This document shows positions 1 to 8,414 of a stretch of DNA of 51,139 nt, piece after piece; the stretch's first letter is position 1, and each line of letters opens with the position of its first letter. The DNA lies in contig JAJRPI010000039.1 in NCBI GenBank assembly GCA_024280895.1, forward strand, positions 1 through 51,139, in the 5' to 3' direction. This stretch comes from Alphaproteobacteria bacterium. GTDB taxonomy: Bacteria; Pseudomonadota; Alphaproteobacteria; Rhizobiales; JAKIUO01. The notes beneath the pieces were generated by a model. That model made no database searches. It saw only the letters and a program-made list of their open reading frames with translations, and was not told where the DNA came from. The position numbers and the translations under genes are program-made.

Positions 1-156
1 GGGCCAATTACCGATCTTGCCGATTTTCGCGCAAGTCATCTTCGGCTTGTTGCGACACTTGGGCCAATTACCGATCTTGCCGATTTTCGCGCAAGTCATC
101 TTTGGCTTGTTGCGACACTTGGGCCAGTTGCCAATCTTGCCAATCTTCGCGCAAGT
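1..156. repeat. 60-bp tandem repeat (2.6 copies, continues beyond edge)
   Basis: Positions 1-60 and 61-120 differ at a single base (c/t at 43/103). A third, more diverged partial copy covers 121-156. The unit is 20 codons of the minus-strand giant gene and encodes TCAKIGKIGNWPKCRNKPKM-type repeats with two cysteines and one tryptophan per unit. The array is cut by the window start, so the total copy number is unknown. Confidence 0.95.
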
Positions 157-3100
157 CTGAATGACAATTGGGCGTCTGCCACACCAGTAACCTTTCTTGC
201 GAGAGAGAGTCCAGCCGAGGTTTTTGTAGCGGCGATATGCTTTACTCGACGTCACCTTGGTCTGACCCTTGGCACAGGTTTGTGGCACTGTTTTCTTGAC
301 GCAACGGCGATATTGATCGCGCTGATAGCCACGTTTGCATAGACAGCCATCACTGGTCATGACTTCGTTTCTGTTGCACTGTTTCGCGCCGGGTTTGGCA
401 CAAATGACAGGTACGACACCATTACCGCCAAGGTTCTTTATCTTCCAGCCCTTGTTTTTATAGGTCCGGATTTGACCAGGATTGATCTGTTTCCACGGTT
501 TATCGCATGTGCGGGGTGCCGTGAAGTTCTTCAAACAGATACCCGATGAGCCACGGCGATAGTTTCGCTTGCAGACACACTGGTTCTTCTTGCTCCGGTA
601 CTCGTTGGGGCCGGGGACGCAGCTTTGTGGTTTACCTGGTTTGACACACCAGATTTTCCGCTTGCCCGTGCCTCGACTTTTGGCGTTATAGCCTTTGCCT
701 TTGTAGCCGGCCACTTCACCAAGCCAGACTTTCGTCCAGCCGCTCCAGCAAACCAAGGGGGATTTTGGTTTTTTGGCACAAACACTGCGACCATTGTCGA
801 AATGGCGCTTGAGCGTAGGCCAGCCAGTTGGCACCTTGCCGACAGGGAATTTTGTCCAGCCTGAAGGACACTGGTTGACGGTCGGGCGTTTGCGGGCGCA
901 CCAGATTTGATTGCGGCCTTTCGTACCGCGTGGTTTGACATCAAAGCCGTTTTTCTCATAAGAGCGGATTTGGTTGTCATTTATCTGTTTCCAGCCACTC
1001 CAGCATTGTGGAGGAGGCGTGGTTGTACGCTTGGCGCACCAGATGGTTTGACCGTTCTTGCTACGTGGTTTGACGGTATAGTGCTTTGCACGATAGTCGC
1101 TGGCCTGGCTGGACTTGATCTGTGTCCAGCGATCGCTCCAACATTGAAGCGATGGTTTTTGGGCCGCTTTGGCACACCAGAACTTATAACGACTATTGGG
1201 ACGTCCGATCTGCTTCTTGGTCCAGCCGCGCGGGATTGCCGAGCGGTTTTTATAGAGGGACCAGCCACGATCGCAGCGTGGTTCACCGCAAACAATATCG
1301 CGACCATTGGAGCGAACACTCTTCAAGGCATAGCCCAAAGGTTTGCCTTTAAAGCTGCGGAACCGGTCCAAACCACGAGGGCAGACAGGGTCTTTGCCGA
1401 CAAATGGTGGGATCGGGTCCGTGATGCGGATTGGCGGTATATCACCAAAGCAGCGACGACCATTCCACTTGCTTCCAGAGGGGCACTGACAATTGCCAGC
1501 CTTGTTGAGCACCATGCCGCTGGTGCACTGTTCGGTAGAAGTTTCCTTCGTATTGAAAGGATGACAGGCATAGCGAGGAGATCCCTCATTGGCCTGAGCC
1601 GATCCAGCCCCTTCCAGAGTATCACCAATATCAGCGCTTAGAATACCGGCTTCGCCGATCAATACGCAGTTGCGCATACCGGTTGATGAAGACGGTGGCA
1701 CCGAGCTGTTGGTTGGCGCGTTATTGTCATTTTCGGGTAGCGTGACAATCACCTTGTGCGTGCGGCTTTGACCAGCCCCAAGCGTCACATCGGCAACGCA
1801 ACCAAATGGCAGAGCGGTTGGTTCAACAGCACATCCAAATGGAGGAGTGACCGTAATACCGGCACCAGGAACAAGGCCGCCATTCGCGTCGGTAATGCCG
1901 TCAATAATGGCCAGCTTACCGTTGAAGTCGGTATTGCCTCCGTTTTTAAGAGTGATCTCGAAGTGACAGGGGGTTTCCGAGTCACAGACGCTATCACCGG
2001 TTTTTTCAACGGAGATATCGTTGGGATCTTCTCCAACCGGGGGATCTACTGGATCTGCTCCTCCTTCGACACAAACGCTGTCGAATGTATGAACATCACC
2101 ACCGCCTGATACCAGACCTTCAACACAGTTTTTATAGCGTTGTTGGGTCAGTTCAATACCGCTAAAACTCATCACGAAAGAGCGCGATACGCCGGGTCCA
2201 ACCTTGCTGCCATCGATGGAGCAATTGAGGTTGGCGGCAGGCACGGCTGAGCAGGTCCAGTCGGCTGCCGGGGCGTCAGGTGTGACGCTATTGATGGTGA
2301 TCGCACCGCCACCAACAAGGGTGGTGACGTCATTGATCGAAATCGGACCAACAGCTGAGCCAGCTCCACTATTGGTGACCGTGATCTTGCACACAACCAC
2401 ATTTCCATCCACAGCCGTGAAGGTTTCAGCAGTGCCGCAGTTTTTGGCAAGCTTCAGATCGGGATGCTTGGGATCTGGATCCGGCAGCTTGGCAATGGCG
2501 CAGCTTTTTGGTGATCCGGTCTGCTCTTCCAGCAGGGCGCAGTTTTTCACCTCACGACTTGGATAGTCGGTTTTCGATACCATTGCTTCCACCGTCAAAA
2601 TAGTTTCCGCCATTGGTGGCAGAATGATATTGCGCGTACACTCGAATTTATCCGGTGCGCCATCAGGGCCGCATACCCACGGGGGAACAGGGCTGAAGTT
2701 TGAGCTGATCGGCGCTCCATTTGGATAACGATCACGGACCGTCAGAGGACCGGCATAGACCCCGCTGCCAACATTGCGGATACGGATCTGATAAGTGCAC
2801 AGGGCCTGATCAACGCCAACGCCTAGCAGGCACCACTCGTCGATCACTTTTTTCTCCAGGCGAAGCTCAGGCTTGCCGTCTTCTTCTGGTGGATCACATT
2901 TTTCGACCTCTGGATCGCAGGGGCAGTCTTCCCATTCTGGATCACAAGGAGGAGGAGGTGGTGGGGGAGGTGGTGGCGGAGGACAGTCCTTATCACCTTC
3001 TTCGCACTCTTTGGGACAATCGATATCTATAGGGATGACAATGATGATTTTTTGCACACAGCACAGACCAAGCCCGTTTTTGGAGCCAGCGACATGCTTG

Positions 3101-4086
3101 ACATCGCCATCTGTAAGTCCATTGGCAACGAGGTTGATGCTCATGCCAGGCACAGCGCCATGAATGCTCCATGCGAGCACACCGCCGCCAGCAGGCACAA
3201 TCTGTGAGGGCGGGAAGATGGAAACGCCGGGTGTGGTGGAGACCAGCTCGATGACCTTGCCGCCATATTCGGCACCAATAGTCATTTTATAGATAAAGTC
3301 ACCGGGGTGCTCGAGATCACATTCGACTTCGCCGTTAATGACCTTGAAGCACACTTCGCCCACGGGATCGCCGCCGCCGGTATCTTCAGGACAATCACTG
3401 ACATCGATCAAAATTTGCGTTGGTTCGCCATTGACAGGATCGCCATCTTCGGGAAGTGCGATATCATGAGAAAAAACGGTCTCAGGACCAGACGCTTTGG
3501 CCTGATTGGAGATCATTTTGGGAGCGAGGAATTTGCTTTTGTCGATTTTGGCGAGAATGGTTATCGTGAACTGCCGGTCGTCAGCATTTCCCAGACCGTC
3601 CAGATTGGTTTTCGACAAATGCAGCTTTTTCCAGACCAACGTGTCGTTGGCATGGCTTGTTGTCTGGATTTCGGGGGCCAGCATGAGGCCGCCACCAGGA
3701 CCGGTTACGTCTCCAGTGATCGTCGCGGATTGAATGGACAGACCCTCGGGCAAGACATCTCTTATTCTGATGGCCTTTGCAACAATACTGTCTTGAATGG
3801 TCTCATTATACCACCCAACTAACGGCTTGGTGTAAGTTAGTTTGAACTCGACATAATCGCAGTCGATTTGATGACCGGATTTATAAAATGTCGCTTTTTC
3901 AACTTCTATTAAGGCATTGGCCGGTGCCATAAAGCCCGGTGCAAACTGCATGAACAGTGTTGCGAGCAGCAACAAGGCTGTTTGTTTGGTAGAGATCAGG
4001 GGTTTCATAATCGTCTCCGAAAATGGGAATTTGAGGTGCGCCAAGGACCGTTTGATCGCGGCGGAGAAATTTTGTTTATGTGTCAT
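1..4086 (-). CDS. Giant secreted DUF11-type protein with Cys/Trp-rich repeats (3' end outside window)
   Basis: Open in one frame for 1,362 codons from 4086 to the window edge, so the C-terminus is missing. I chose ATG 4086 because AAGGAGG lies 6 bases upstream, overlapping the stop of the preceding gene; the ATG at 4008 is in frame but has a weaker site. An N-terminal hydrophobic segment ending in APANA (residues ~37-58) looks like a long signal peptide. Then come a domain with TPGVSIFPP...LCCVQK (~270-346) that is homologous to the end of the upstream gene product, a ten-proline linker (~368-380), three DUF11-like repeats (starting ~403, 541, 688), an EGF-like Cys cluster (~850-877), and about eight 35-45-residue modules of the form CxxGW...GxxVKxR...WCAK (from ~900). 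Near-identical 20-residue repeats follow from ~1311. Probably a surface or extracellular structural/adhesive protein; the exact function is unknown. Confidence 0.85.
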   Translation of the reverse strand, partial: MTHKQNFSAAIKRSLAHLKFPFSETIMKPLISTKQTALLLLATLFMQFAPGFMAPANALIEVEKATFYKSGHQIDCDYVEFKLTYTKPLVGWYNETIQDSIVAKAIRIRDVLPEGLSIQSATITGDVTGPGGGLMLAPEIQTTSHANDTLVWKKLHLSKTNLDGLGNADDRQFTITILAKIDKSKFLAPKMISNQAKASGPETVFSHDIALPEDGDPVNGEPTQILIDVSDCPEDTGGGDPVGEVCFKVINGEVECDLEHPGDFIYKMTIGAEYGGKVIELVSTTPGVSIFPPSQIVPAGGGVLAWSIHGAVPGMSINLVANGLTDGDVKHVAGSKNGLGLCCVQKIIIVIPIDIDCPKECEEGDKDCPPPPPPPPPPPPCDPEWEDCPCDPEVEKCDPPEEDGKPELRLEKKVIDEWCLLGVGVDQALCTYQIRIRNVGSGVYAGPLTVRDRYPNGAPISSNFSPVPPWVCGPDGAPDKFECTRNIILPPMAETILTVEAMVSKTDYPSREVKNCALLEEQTGSPKSCAIAKLPDPDPKHPDLKLAKNCGTAETFTAVDGNVVVCKITVTNSGAGSAVGPISINDVTTLVGGGAITINSVTPDAPAADWTCSAVPAANLNCSIDGSKVGPGVSRSFVMSFSGIELTQQRYKNCVEGLVSGGGDVHTFDSVCVEGGADPVDPPVGEDPNDISVEKTGDSVCDSETPCHFEITLKNGGNTDFNGKLAIIDGITDANGGLVPGAGITVTPPFGCAVEPTALPFGCVADVTLGAGQSRTHKVIVTLPENDNNAPTNSSVPPSSSTGMRNCVLIGEAGILSADIGDTLEGAGSAQANEGSPRYACHPFNTKETSTEQCTSGMVLNKAGNCQCPSGSKWNGRRCFGDIPPIRITDPIPPFVGKDPVCPRGLDRFRSFKGKPLGYALKSVRSNGRDIVCGEPRCDRGWSLYKNRSAIPRGWTKKQIGRPNSRYKFWCAKAAQKPSLQCWSDRWTQIKSSQASDYRAKHYTVKPRSKNGQTIWCAKRTTTPPPQCWSGWKQINDNQIRSYEKNGFDVKPRGTKGRNQIWCARKRPTVNQCPSGWTKFPVGKVPTGWPTLKRHFDNGRSVCAKKPKSPLVCWSGWTKVWLGEVAGYKGKGYNAKSRGTGKRKIWCVKPGKPQSCVPGPNEYRSKKNQCVCKRNYRRGSSGICLKNFTAPRTCDKPWKQINPGQIRTYKNKGWKIKNLGGNGVVPVICAKPGAKQCNRNEVMTSDGCLCKRGYQRDQYRRCVKKTVPQTCAKGQTKVTSSKAYRRYKNLGWTLSRKKGYWCGRRPIVIQTCAKIGKIGNWPKCRNKPKMTCAKIGKIGNWPKCRNKPKMTCAKIGKIGNWP

Positions 4087-4096
4087 TATTTCCTCC

Positions 4097-6133
4097 TTAT
4101 GGGGCGCAAATGTCAGTGGGGGTGCGGAGCGGCAATTGTAGCTTGCAGCACGGGAAAGTCTTGCCTGGAATGGCGGCATCGGCCTCCTTGTAGAGGCACA
4201 GATTGAGGTTGACCTTTTTACCAGATCCAGCCCCAACGAAATCAAGCCAGAACGGATCCAGCACCGAGGCGCGTTTTTGCATGGGTGGGAAGACAGAGAC
4301 GCCCGGCGTTGCCGATTGGGTTTTCAGGCTATCAAAACCAAGTCCGGTATTATCTTTTAACCAGATCGAGGCTTCAACTCCGCCTGGATTACAACGATAT
4401 TCGATCCATTCAACATTGGCGCATTTTGGGGTCGGATCGGGGAGGGGTACTGGATAGGGTATAATATCGCCCCAGCCGTAAGAACGACCACCACGACAAG
4501 GGTTCCAGATCTCGATATCACCGACATGACCGCGGACCTCGGGGTCCTCGAAGGTGCCGTCATAATCGACAAAATAGCTGCCGAAAGGCGGGACGTTTTG
4601 AGGCCGCACCAGATGTTTACTGGTCAGCTGGAAACCATGCACATTGAACGGTCCACCTACGGCTAGTTGATCGGCAAGGGCCGCATTATCGCGCAGATTA
4701 TCACCAGTTTTGCCAAGCGTGCCATCGCAGCTGCGCGGGTTGATATTGCCATTTTTATCATAGCCATAACCAAGGTCGATACCGCCAAGTGTCATGCGGT
4801 GCCCTTCTGGGAAACCAACGGCATACTCGGCCGGGGTTTCTATCCAAACGGAGGGAGTTGCCGGATCATCAGGGCTTTCGCGGTGATAGCGAAGTACCTG
4901 CGAGGTTGCGGGTGCCGCGAAACTTGAATAATCATAGGCATTTTTGACATGGCCTCGCTGGGCCAGATACATAAAGCCTTTGCGGTCGAACACAATATCA
5001 GTGACGGGATGATCGCTATCTGATTTGACATCAAGTTCCCAGCGCGCGTCATCCTTGAAGCTGCCGTCATGATTGATGCCGATAGACCAGACTTGCAGGC
5101 CCTCAAACACCGCATAAAACAAGCGATTGCCTTTGACCGCAAGACCGTGCATACGGCGAGCAGTAGAGGTGAATCCCCAGGTTTCTGGATCTTGTGCGTT
5201 AAAGGTTGGGCTGGTGATATCCATGCGGTCGGCGGGGTCATGGGGCACCGCGTCAAAACCATTTTTGGGGCGGCCATTGATGCCATGATCAAAATTGCCC
5301 AGATCGCTGCCTTGCATGTCAAAGCGATGTATCTTGCCAGTATCAAGGTCAGAGACGAACAATTGCTGATGGGTCTGGTCAAAGGCGATATTGCCAAGTC
5401 CAGCGCCTGCATTATCAACGCCATCCAGTTGCACATTGGCAAAAAGCGTCACTTCACCAGTGACGCCGTTTATTTTGTAGATGCTGCCGGGACCGCCACC
5501 AAGATCAAGACCGTGCTGGCCGTCCATGAAGGTGGCGCCAGGGGCACCGGTTTTGATGCGCTCAGGGCGACCATCACCATCGCTATCTGGGACAACGACC
5601 TGCAAGCCATGCAGGGTTGCGGCGCTGACATAAAGATTTGGTACGGTGCGCTTGCCGTCAGTGCGTCCCTCAATGAGGGTACCATTGTCGTACGCGAGGC
5701 CAAATACTTGTCCGATTTTACGCGCTTCCACTTCGAACGGTGGAGGGGTGTTGACGAGCTGGCCTTTGGGCGCTTCGCCAGCAACCCGCACATTGAAAAT
5801 TCGTAAGGTTTTACCGCCTAAATCAATGAATGTTTCGTCCAGCGGATTGATGCCGGGGGGAAGACCTTCTTGCGGAAAAGTAGTGCCGGAAAAACCGGTA
5901 ACCGCGATATTGCCTGGCTTCATCAAGGGGCCATCCGCTGAAGGGCCATCGCTGCTAAACAGGCCTTTGATACCGTCCAATATACCGCCTTGTGCGGCGG
6001 CAGGGCTTATAAGGGCTACGGAAGAAGACAAGCAAAGGAGGGCACCAAGGCTTACGGAGCGCAACAAATCCACCTTGCGTGATGCAGGTGATCTTAACGA
6101 CCTCGTGTGAACTGTTTCAAGTTGCGAGTTCAT
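4097..6133 (-). CDS. Secreted beta-propeller-like protein sharing a C-terminal domain with the downstream giant protein
   Basis: 678 residues starting at ATG 6133, with AAGGAG 9 bases upstream. The N-terminus (about 48 residues, hydrophobic core SLGALLCLSSSVALI, cleavage near PAAAQ) is a long signal peptide. Residues ~75-560 contain repeated blade-like segments (GLAYDNGTL, NIAFDQTHQQLFVSDL, MHGLAVKGNRLFYAVF, DIVFDRKGFMYLAQ) and a Ca-binding-like DSDGDG stretch, resembling NHL/SMP-30-type propellers. The last ~80 residues (TPGVSVFPP ... FPCCK) match a segment of the next gene product. The stop codon TAAGGAGG doubles as the ribosome binding site of that next gene, so the two are translationally coupled. 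The sequence does not reveal a ligand or enzymatic activity. Confidence 0.85.
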   Translation of the reverse strand: MNSQLETVHTRSLRSPASRKVDLLRSVSLGALLCLSSSVALISPAAAQGGILDGIKGLFSSDGPSADGPLMKPGNIAVTGFSGTTFPQEGLPPGINPLDETFIDLGGKTLRIFNVRVAGEAPKGQLVNTPPPFEVEARKIGQVFGLAYDNGTLIEGRTDGKRTVPNLYVSAATLHGLQVVVPDSDGDGRPERIKTGAPGATFMDGQHGLDLGGGPGSIYKINGVTGEVTLFANVQLDGVDNAGAGLGNIAFDQTHQQLFVSDLDTGKIHRFDMQGSDLGNFDHGINGRPKNGFDAVPHDPADRMDITSPTFNAQDPETWGFTSTARRMHGLAVKGNRLFYAVFEGLQVWSIGINHDGSFKDDARWELDVKSDSDHPVTDIVFDRKGFMYLAQRGHVKNAYDYSSFAAPATSQVLRYHRESPDDPATPSVWIETPAEYAVGFPEGHRMTLGGIDLGYGYDKNGNINPRSCDGTLGKTGDNLRDNAALADQLAVGGPFNVHGFQLTSKHLVRPQNVPPFGSYFVDYDGTFEDPEVRGHVGDIEIWNPCRGGRSYGWGDIIPYPVPLPDPTPKCANVEWIEYRCNPGGVEASIWLKDNTGLGFDSLKTQSATPGVSVFPPMQKRASVLDPFWLDFVGAGSGKKVNLNLCLYKEADAAIPGKTFPCCKLQLPLRTPTDICAP

Positions 6134-6327
6134 ACCGACATCTCCTTTGAATTTTTGATGAGATAACAGCCGATGTGAAATAATCCCGACTGATTTTGCT
6201 TTAGATTAGCAATCAGACTATTTTTTATTGTTATCTCGCAAGTATTTGATCGGACCGTATCATAAACTTTCCTGAGACTTCCATATTTATTCACGTTTAC
6301 GTGAAGATCTACACGGTTTTTTTTCAT
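6130..6327 (-). CDS. Possible 65-aa leader ORF ahead of the secreted-protein operon
   Basis: A short ORF beginning MKKNRVDLHV with AGGGAG 6 bases before its ATG; its TGA overlaps the ATG of the 678-aa gene (ATGA). It is AT-rich, has no signal peptide and resembles no family I know. The good ribosome binding site and stop/start overlap argue for translation, possibly as a leader coupled to the big operon. It could equally be an untranslated leader with a chance ORF. Confidence 0.3.
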   Translation of the reverse strand: MKKNRVDLHVNVNKYGSLRKVYDTVRSNTCEITIKNSLIANLKQNQSGLFHIGCYLIKNSKEMSV

Positions 6328-6519
6328 TCTTTTTCTCCCTTGTTTTTTGAACACTGGCCGTTACCAAAACGCATGGATGGCCCGATAAGTGTGCGAGCTG
6401 TTATCCTTTGGTCGCTGTGGGGAGAAAAAAGGTTCAAACTAATTGAAAATAAGCACAAAAAACACCTGCGAGGCTCATTTGAGCCCCGCAGGTGCAAAAA
6501 ACGGTTGTCTGCTTATGAA
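6134..6519. other. Intergenic region upstream of secreted-protein operon
   Basis: Holds the possible 65-aa ORF, the DUF547 terminator, and a perfect inverted repeat TTCACGTTTACGTGAA at 6290-6305. The promoter of the secreted-protein operon must lie here or just upstream of the leader ORF, but I cannot pick a convincing -35/-10 pair. Confidence 0.5.
6463..6494 (-). terminator. Intrinsic terminator after the DUF547 gene
   Basis: Arms 6463-6476 and 6481-6494 (CACCTGCGAGGCTC / GAGCCCCGCAGGTG) pair over 14 bases with one wobble and a four-base loop. On the minus strand the hairpin is followed by TTTTTTGTG. It separates the DUF547 gene from the secreted-protein operon. Confidence 0.85.
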
Positions 6520-7341
6520 TTAACGCTGATCGTTCAAGGACCAGTCATAGTTGTAAGATGAGATACTGCGCGCTGTTTTTAATTTGGCCGCCAGTTTGGG
6601 AGCGGCATAGAGGCGAAGATGTTTCAAGATACCTCGCTCATTGCCCCCAAAGTCTTTCTTGAACCATTTATAGATTTTCGAGGCCTGGACGCGTCCCCTT
6701 GACACTTTGACACCGCGCGGAGAGTTGATATAAGCGCGGGCTCCCGCGTTCAGTAATTTTTGTGAGTTAGCGGCGGTAAAGGCGTCTCTTGCCAGGTTTG
6801 GGCAACCGATGGAGGCGCAATTGACGGCATAATGGATACGGGGGTCGCGCCACAAGCCGCGTAATATCTTATGTTCCACATCATCAAGCGTCAAAGCTTC
6901 GCCATTGACCTTCATGTTTTTAAGTTTCCAGGGGCCGGGGGAAAAAATCCCTGACTTGATTTTCCTGATCGAAGAAACCGGGTATTTGCTCAAGATTATC
7001 TCAATGGTCTTGGCATTATACAAATTGACCCAAAAGGCGAATTGCTCCTTGCGATTAAGGGATTTGACATTGGTCGATTGCAACTGGCGCAAATAGGTTT
7101 TAAGAGCCCTGTGGCCGGATTTCTTGAACGCTTTATAGTCGACTTCATTGAGGCCGGATTTAGTTTTGTGCACATAGGTTTTTAGCAATTTGTCCCAAGT
7201 CGCGTGGTTGACGCTTTTGCTGGAACTTTTCTGGAAGGTTTTAAATGTTTGTGCCGGACCAGCTTTGGCTGGCATCAAGGCGATGTTCGTGCCAGCCAGT
7301 GCAATGGCTATGGTGAGACAAAGGCGTCGAGTAAAAATCAT
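6520..7341 (-). CDS. DUF547 domain-containing secreted protein
   Basis: 273 residues with an N-terminal signal peptide (hydrophobic residues ~8-22, AKAG near 26). DUF547 hallmarks are present: FWVNLYNAKT (~103-112), the conserved VNCASIGCPNL Cys segment (~178-188) and the terminal YNYDWSLN motif. Family members are exported proteins of uncertain, possibly thiol- or peptidase-related, function. The start ATG at 7341 is preceded by AGGAAACC. It stands alone, divergent from the hydrolase at 7535 with a 193-bp shared promoter region, and ends in a strong hairpin terminator. Confidence 0.88.
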   Translation of the reverse strand: MIFTRRLCLTIAIALAGTNIALMPAKAGPAQTFKTFQKSSSKSVNHATWDKLLKTYVHKTKSGLNEVDYKAFKKSGHRALKTYLRQLQSTNVKSLNRKEQFAFWVNLYNAKTIEIILSKYPVSSIRKIKSGIFSPGPWKLKNMKVNGEALTLDDVEHKILRGLWRDPRIHYAVNCASIGCPNLARDAFTAANSQKLLNAGARAYINSPRGVKVSRGRVQASKIYKWFKKDFGGNERGILKHLRLYAAPKLAAKLKTARSISSYNYDWSLNDQR

Positions 7342-7534
7342 GTTGGTTTCCTAAATCAGCTCCAAACAGGAGTATTTTCAGTTTTAATTTTGCGCCATTT
7401 TGAAACAGACCCTGATATTTGGCTGGCATACTATTTCAACTTAGAGAAATCTAGCGGCAAGGATATGGCCCTTCAAGTGATCGTGAAGCCAATTTACTTA
7501 TTGTGACGACCAGCCTGGCAGGATAAATGAGCTT

Positions 7535-8413
7535 ATGACAAGTTTTTTGATCATAGTGGGGGTTTTGTTGATCGGAGCACCAATGGCTTTTGCGGCGTCC
7601 ATGTATATGGGCTTCAAGGCCCCGCGCAACCGCCAAGATGGAGACCCGTCAGATTTCGATATGGCCTTTGAGCAGGTGGAAATACCAACAGATCATGGAT
7701 TTAAACTGTTTGGCTGGCATGTGCTGGCATCAAGTGATCCCCTGAATGCGACCTTGCTGATTGTTCATGGCTGGGGGGCCAATACACAAATGATGCTGCC
7801 CCTGGCGGAACCCTTCTATCATGCGGGTATCAATATTTTGCTGGTGGATGCCCGCAATCACGGTAGCAGCCCGGATGATGGTATTTCGTCCTTGCCAAAA
7901 TTTACGGTTGATGCTGAAAGCTCAATCGACTGGCTCAAAAAACAAACGCGCGATGGCGGTGGGCGCATTGCCTTGCTTGGCCATTCGGTGGGGGCGGGGG
8001 CTGCATTGCTGGCGGCCTCGCGGCGCGATGATATCGATGCGGTGATTTCCATTTCGAGTTTCGCGCATCCCTTGTTGCTGATGCAGCGCCATTTGCAAAG
8101 ACCGTATAAATCGCTGATCATTTTGCGCATGATGGCACCCATTGTCATGGCCTACACGCAATGGCTGATCGGTTATAAATTTGATGAGATCGCCCCTATG
8201 AATGCCCTTTGCAAGATTTCGTGCCCGGTACTTTTGGTGCATGGCACAAAGGATGAAGTGATCCCGCTTTCTGATTTGCGCGGCATTGAGACCAACTGCC
8301 CCGACAAAGTACCAGAAGTGTTGCTGATTGAGGGAGCAGGGCACGAATCCATCAATAAGATCAAACAGCATGACCAGGATCTTGTTGATTTTTTACACCG
8401 TTGCGGCTTCTAG
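7535..8413 (+). CDS. Alpha/beta hydrolase family protein
   Basis: 292 residues. An N-terminal hydrophobic stretch (4-25) suggests membrane anchoring. The alpha/beta hydrolase fold is indicated by the oxyanion strand LLIVHGWGAN (~74-83), DARNHGSS (~105-112), the nucleophile elbow GHSVG (Ser151), the acid Asp240 in VHGTKDEVIP and His270 in GAGHES. A complete Ser-Asp-His triad makes it a likely active serine esterase or related hydrolase; the substrate cannot be inferred. It ends one base before the convergent mtnA stop codon, with no room for a separate terminator. Confidence 0.88.
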   Translation: MTSFLIIVGVLLIGAPMAFAASMYMGFKAPRNRQDGDPSDFDMAFEQVEIPTDHGFKLFGWHVLASSDPLNATLLIVHGWGANTQMMLPLAEPFYHAGINILLVDARNHGSSPDDGISSLPKFTVDAESSIDWLKKQTRDGGGRIALLGHSVGAGAALLAASRRDDIDAVISISSFAHPLLLMQRHLQRPYKSLIILRMMAPIVMAYTQWLIGYKFDEIAPMNALCKISCPVLLVHGTKDEVIPLSDLRGIETNCPDKVPEVLLIEGAGHESINKIKQHDQDLVDFLHRCGF

Positions 8414-8414
8414 T

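Noticed and set aside
1-156. CRISPR-like array
   Set aside because: The 60-bp repeats are contiguous with no spacers and encode protein repeats; same for 33350-33515.
907-1641. 244-aa plus-strand ORF, and neighbours at 3307-3822 and 5069-5806
   Set aside because: Antisense shadows of the two giant minus-strand secreted-protein genes; no ribosome sites, no recognisable family.
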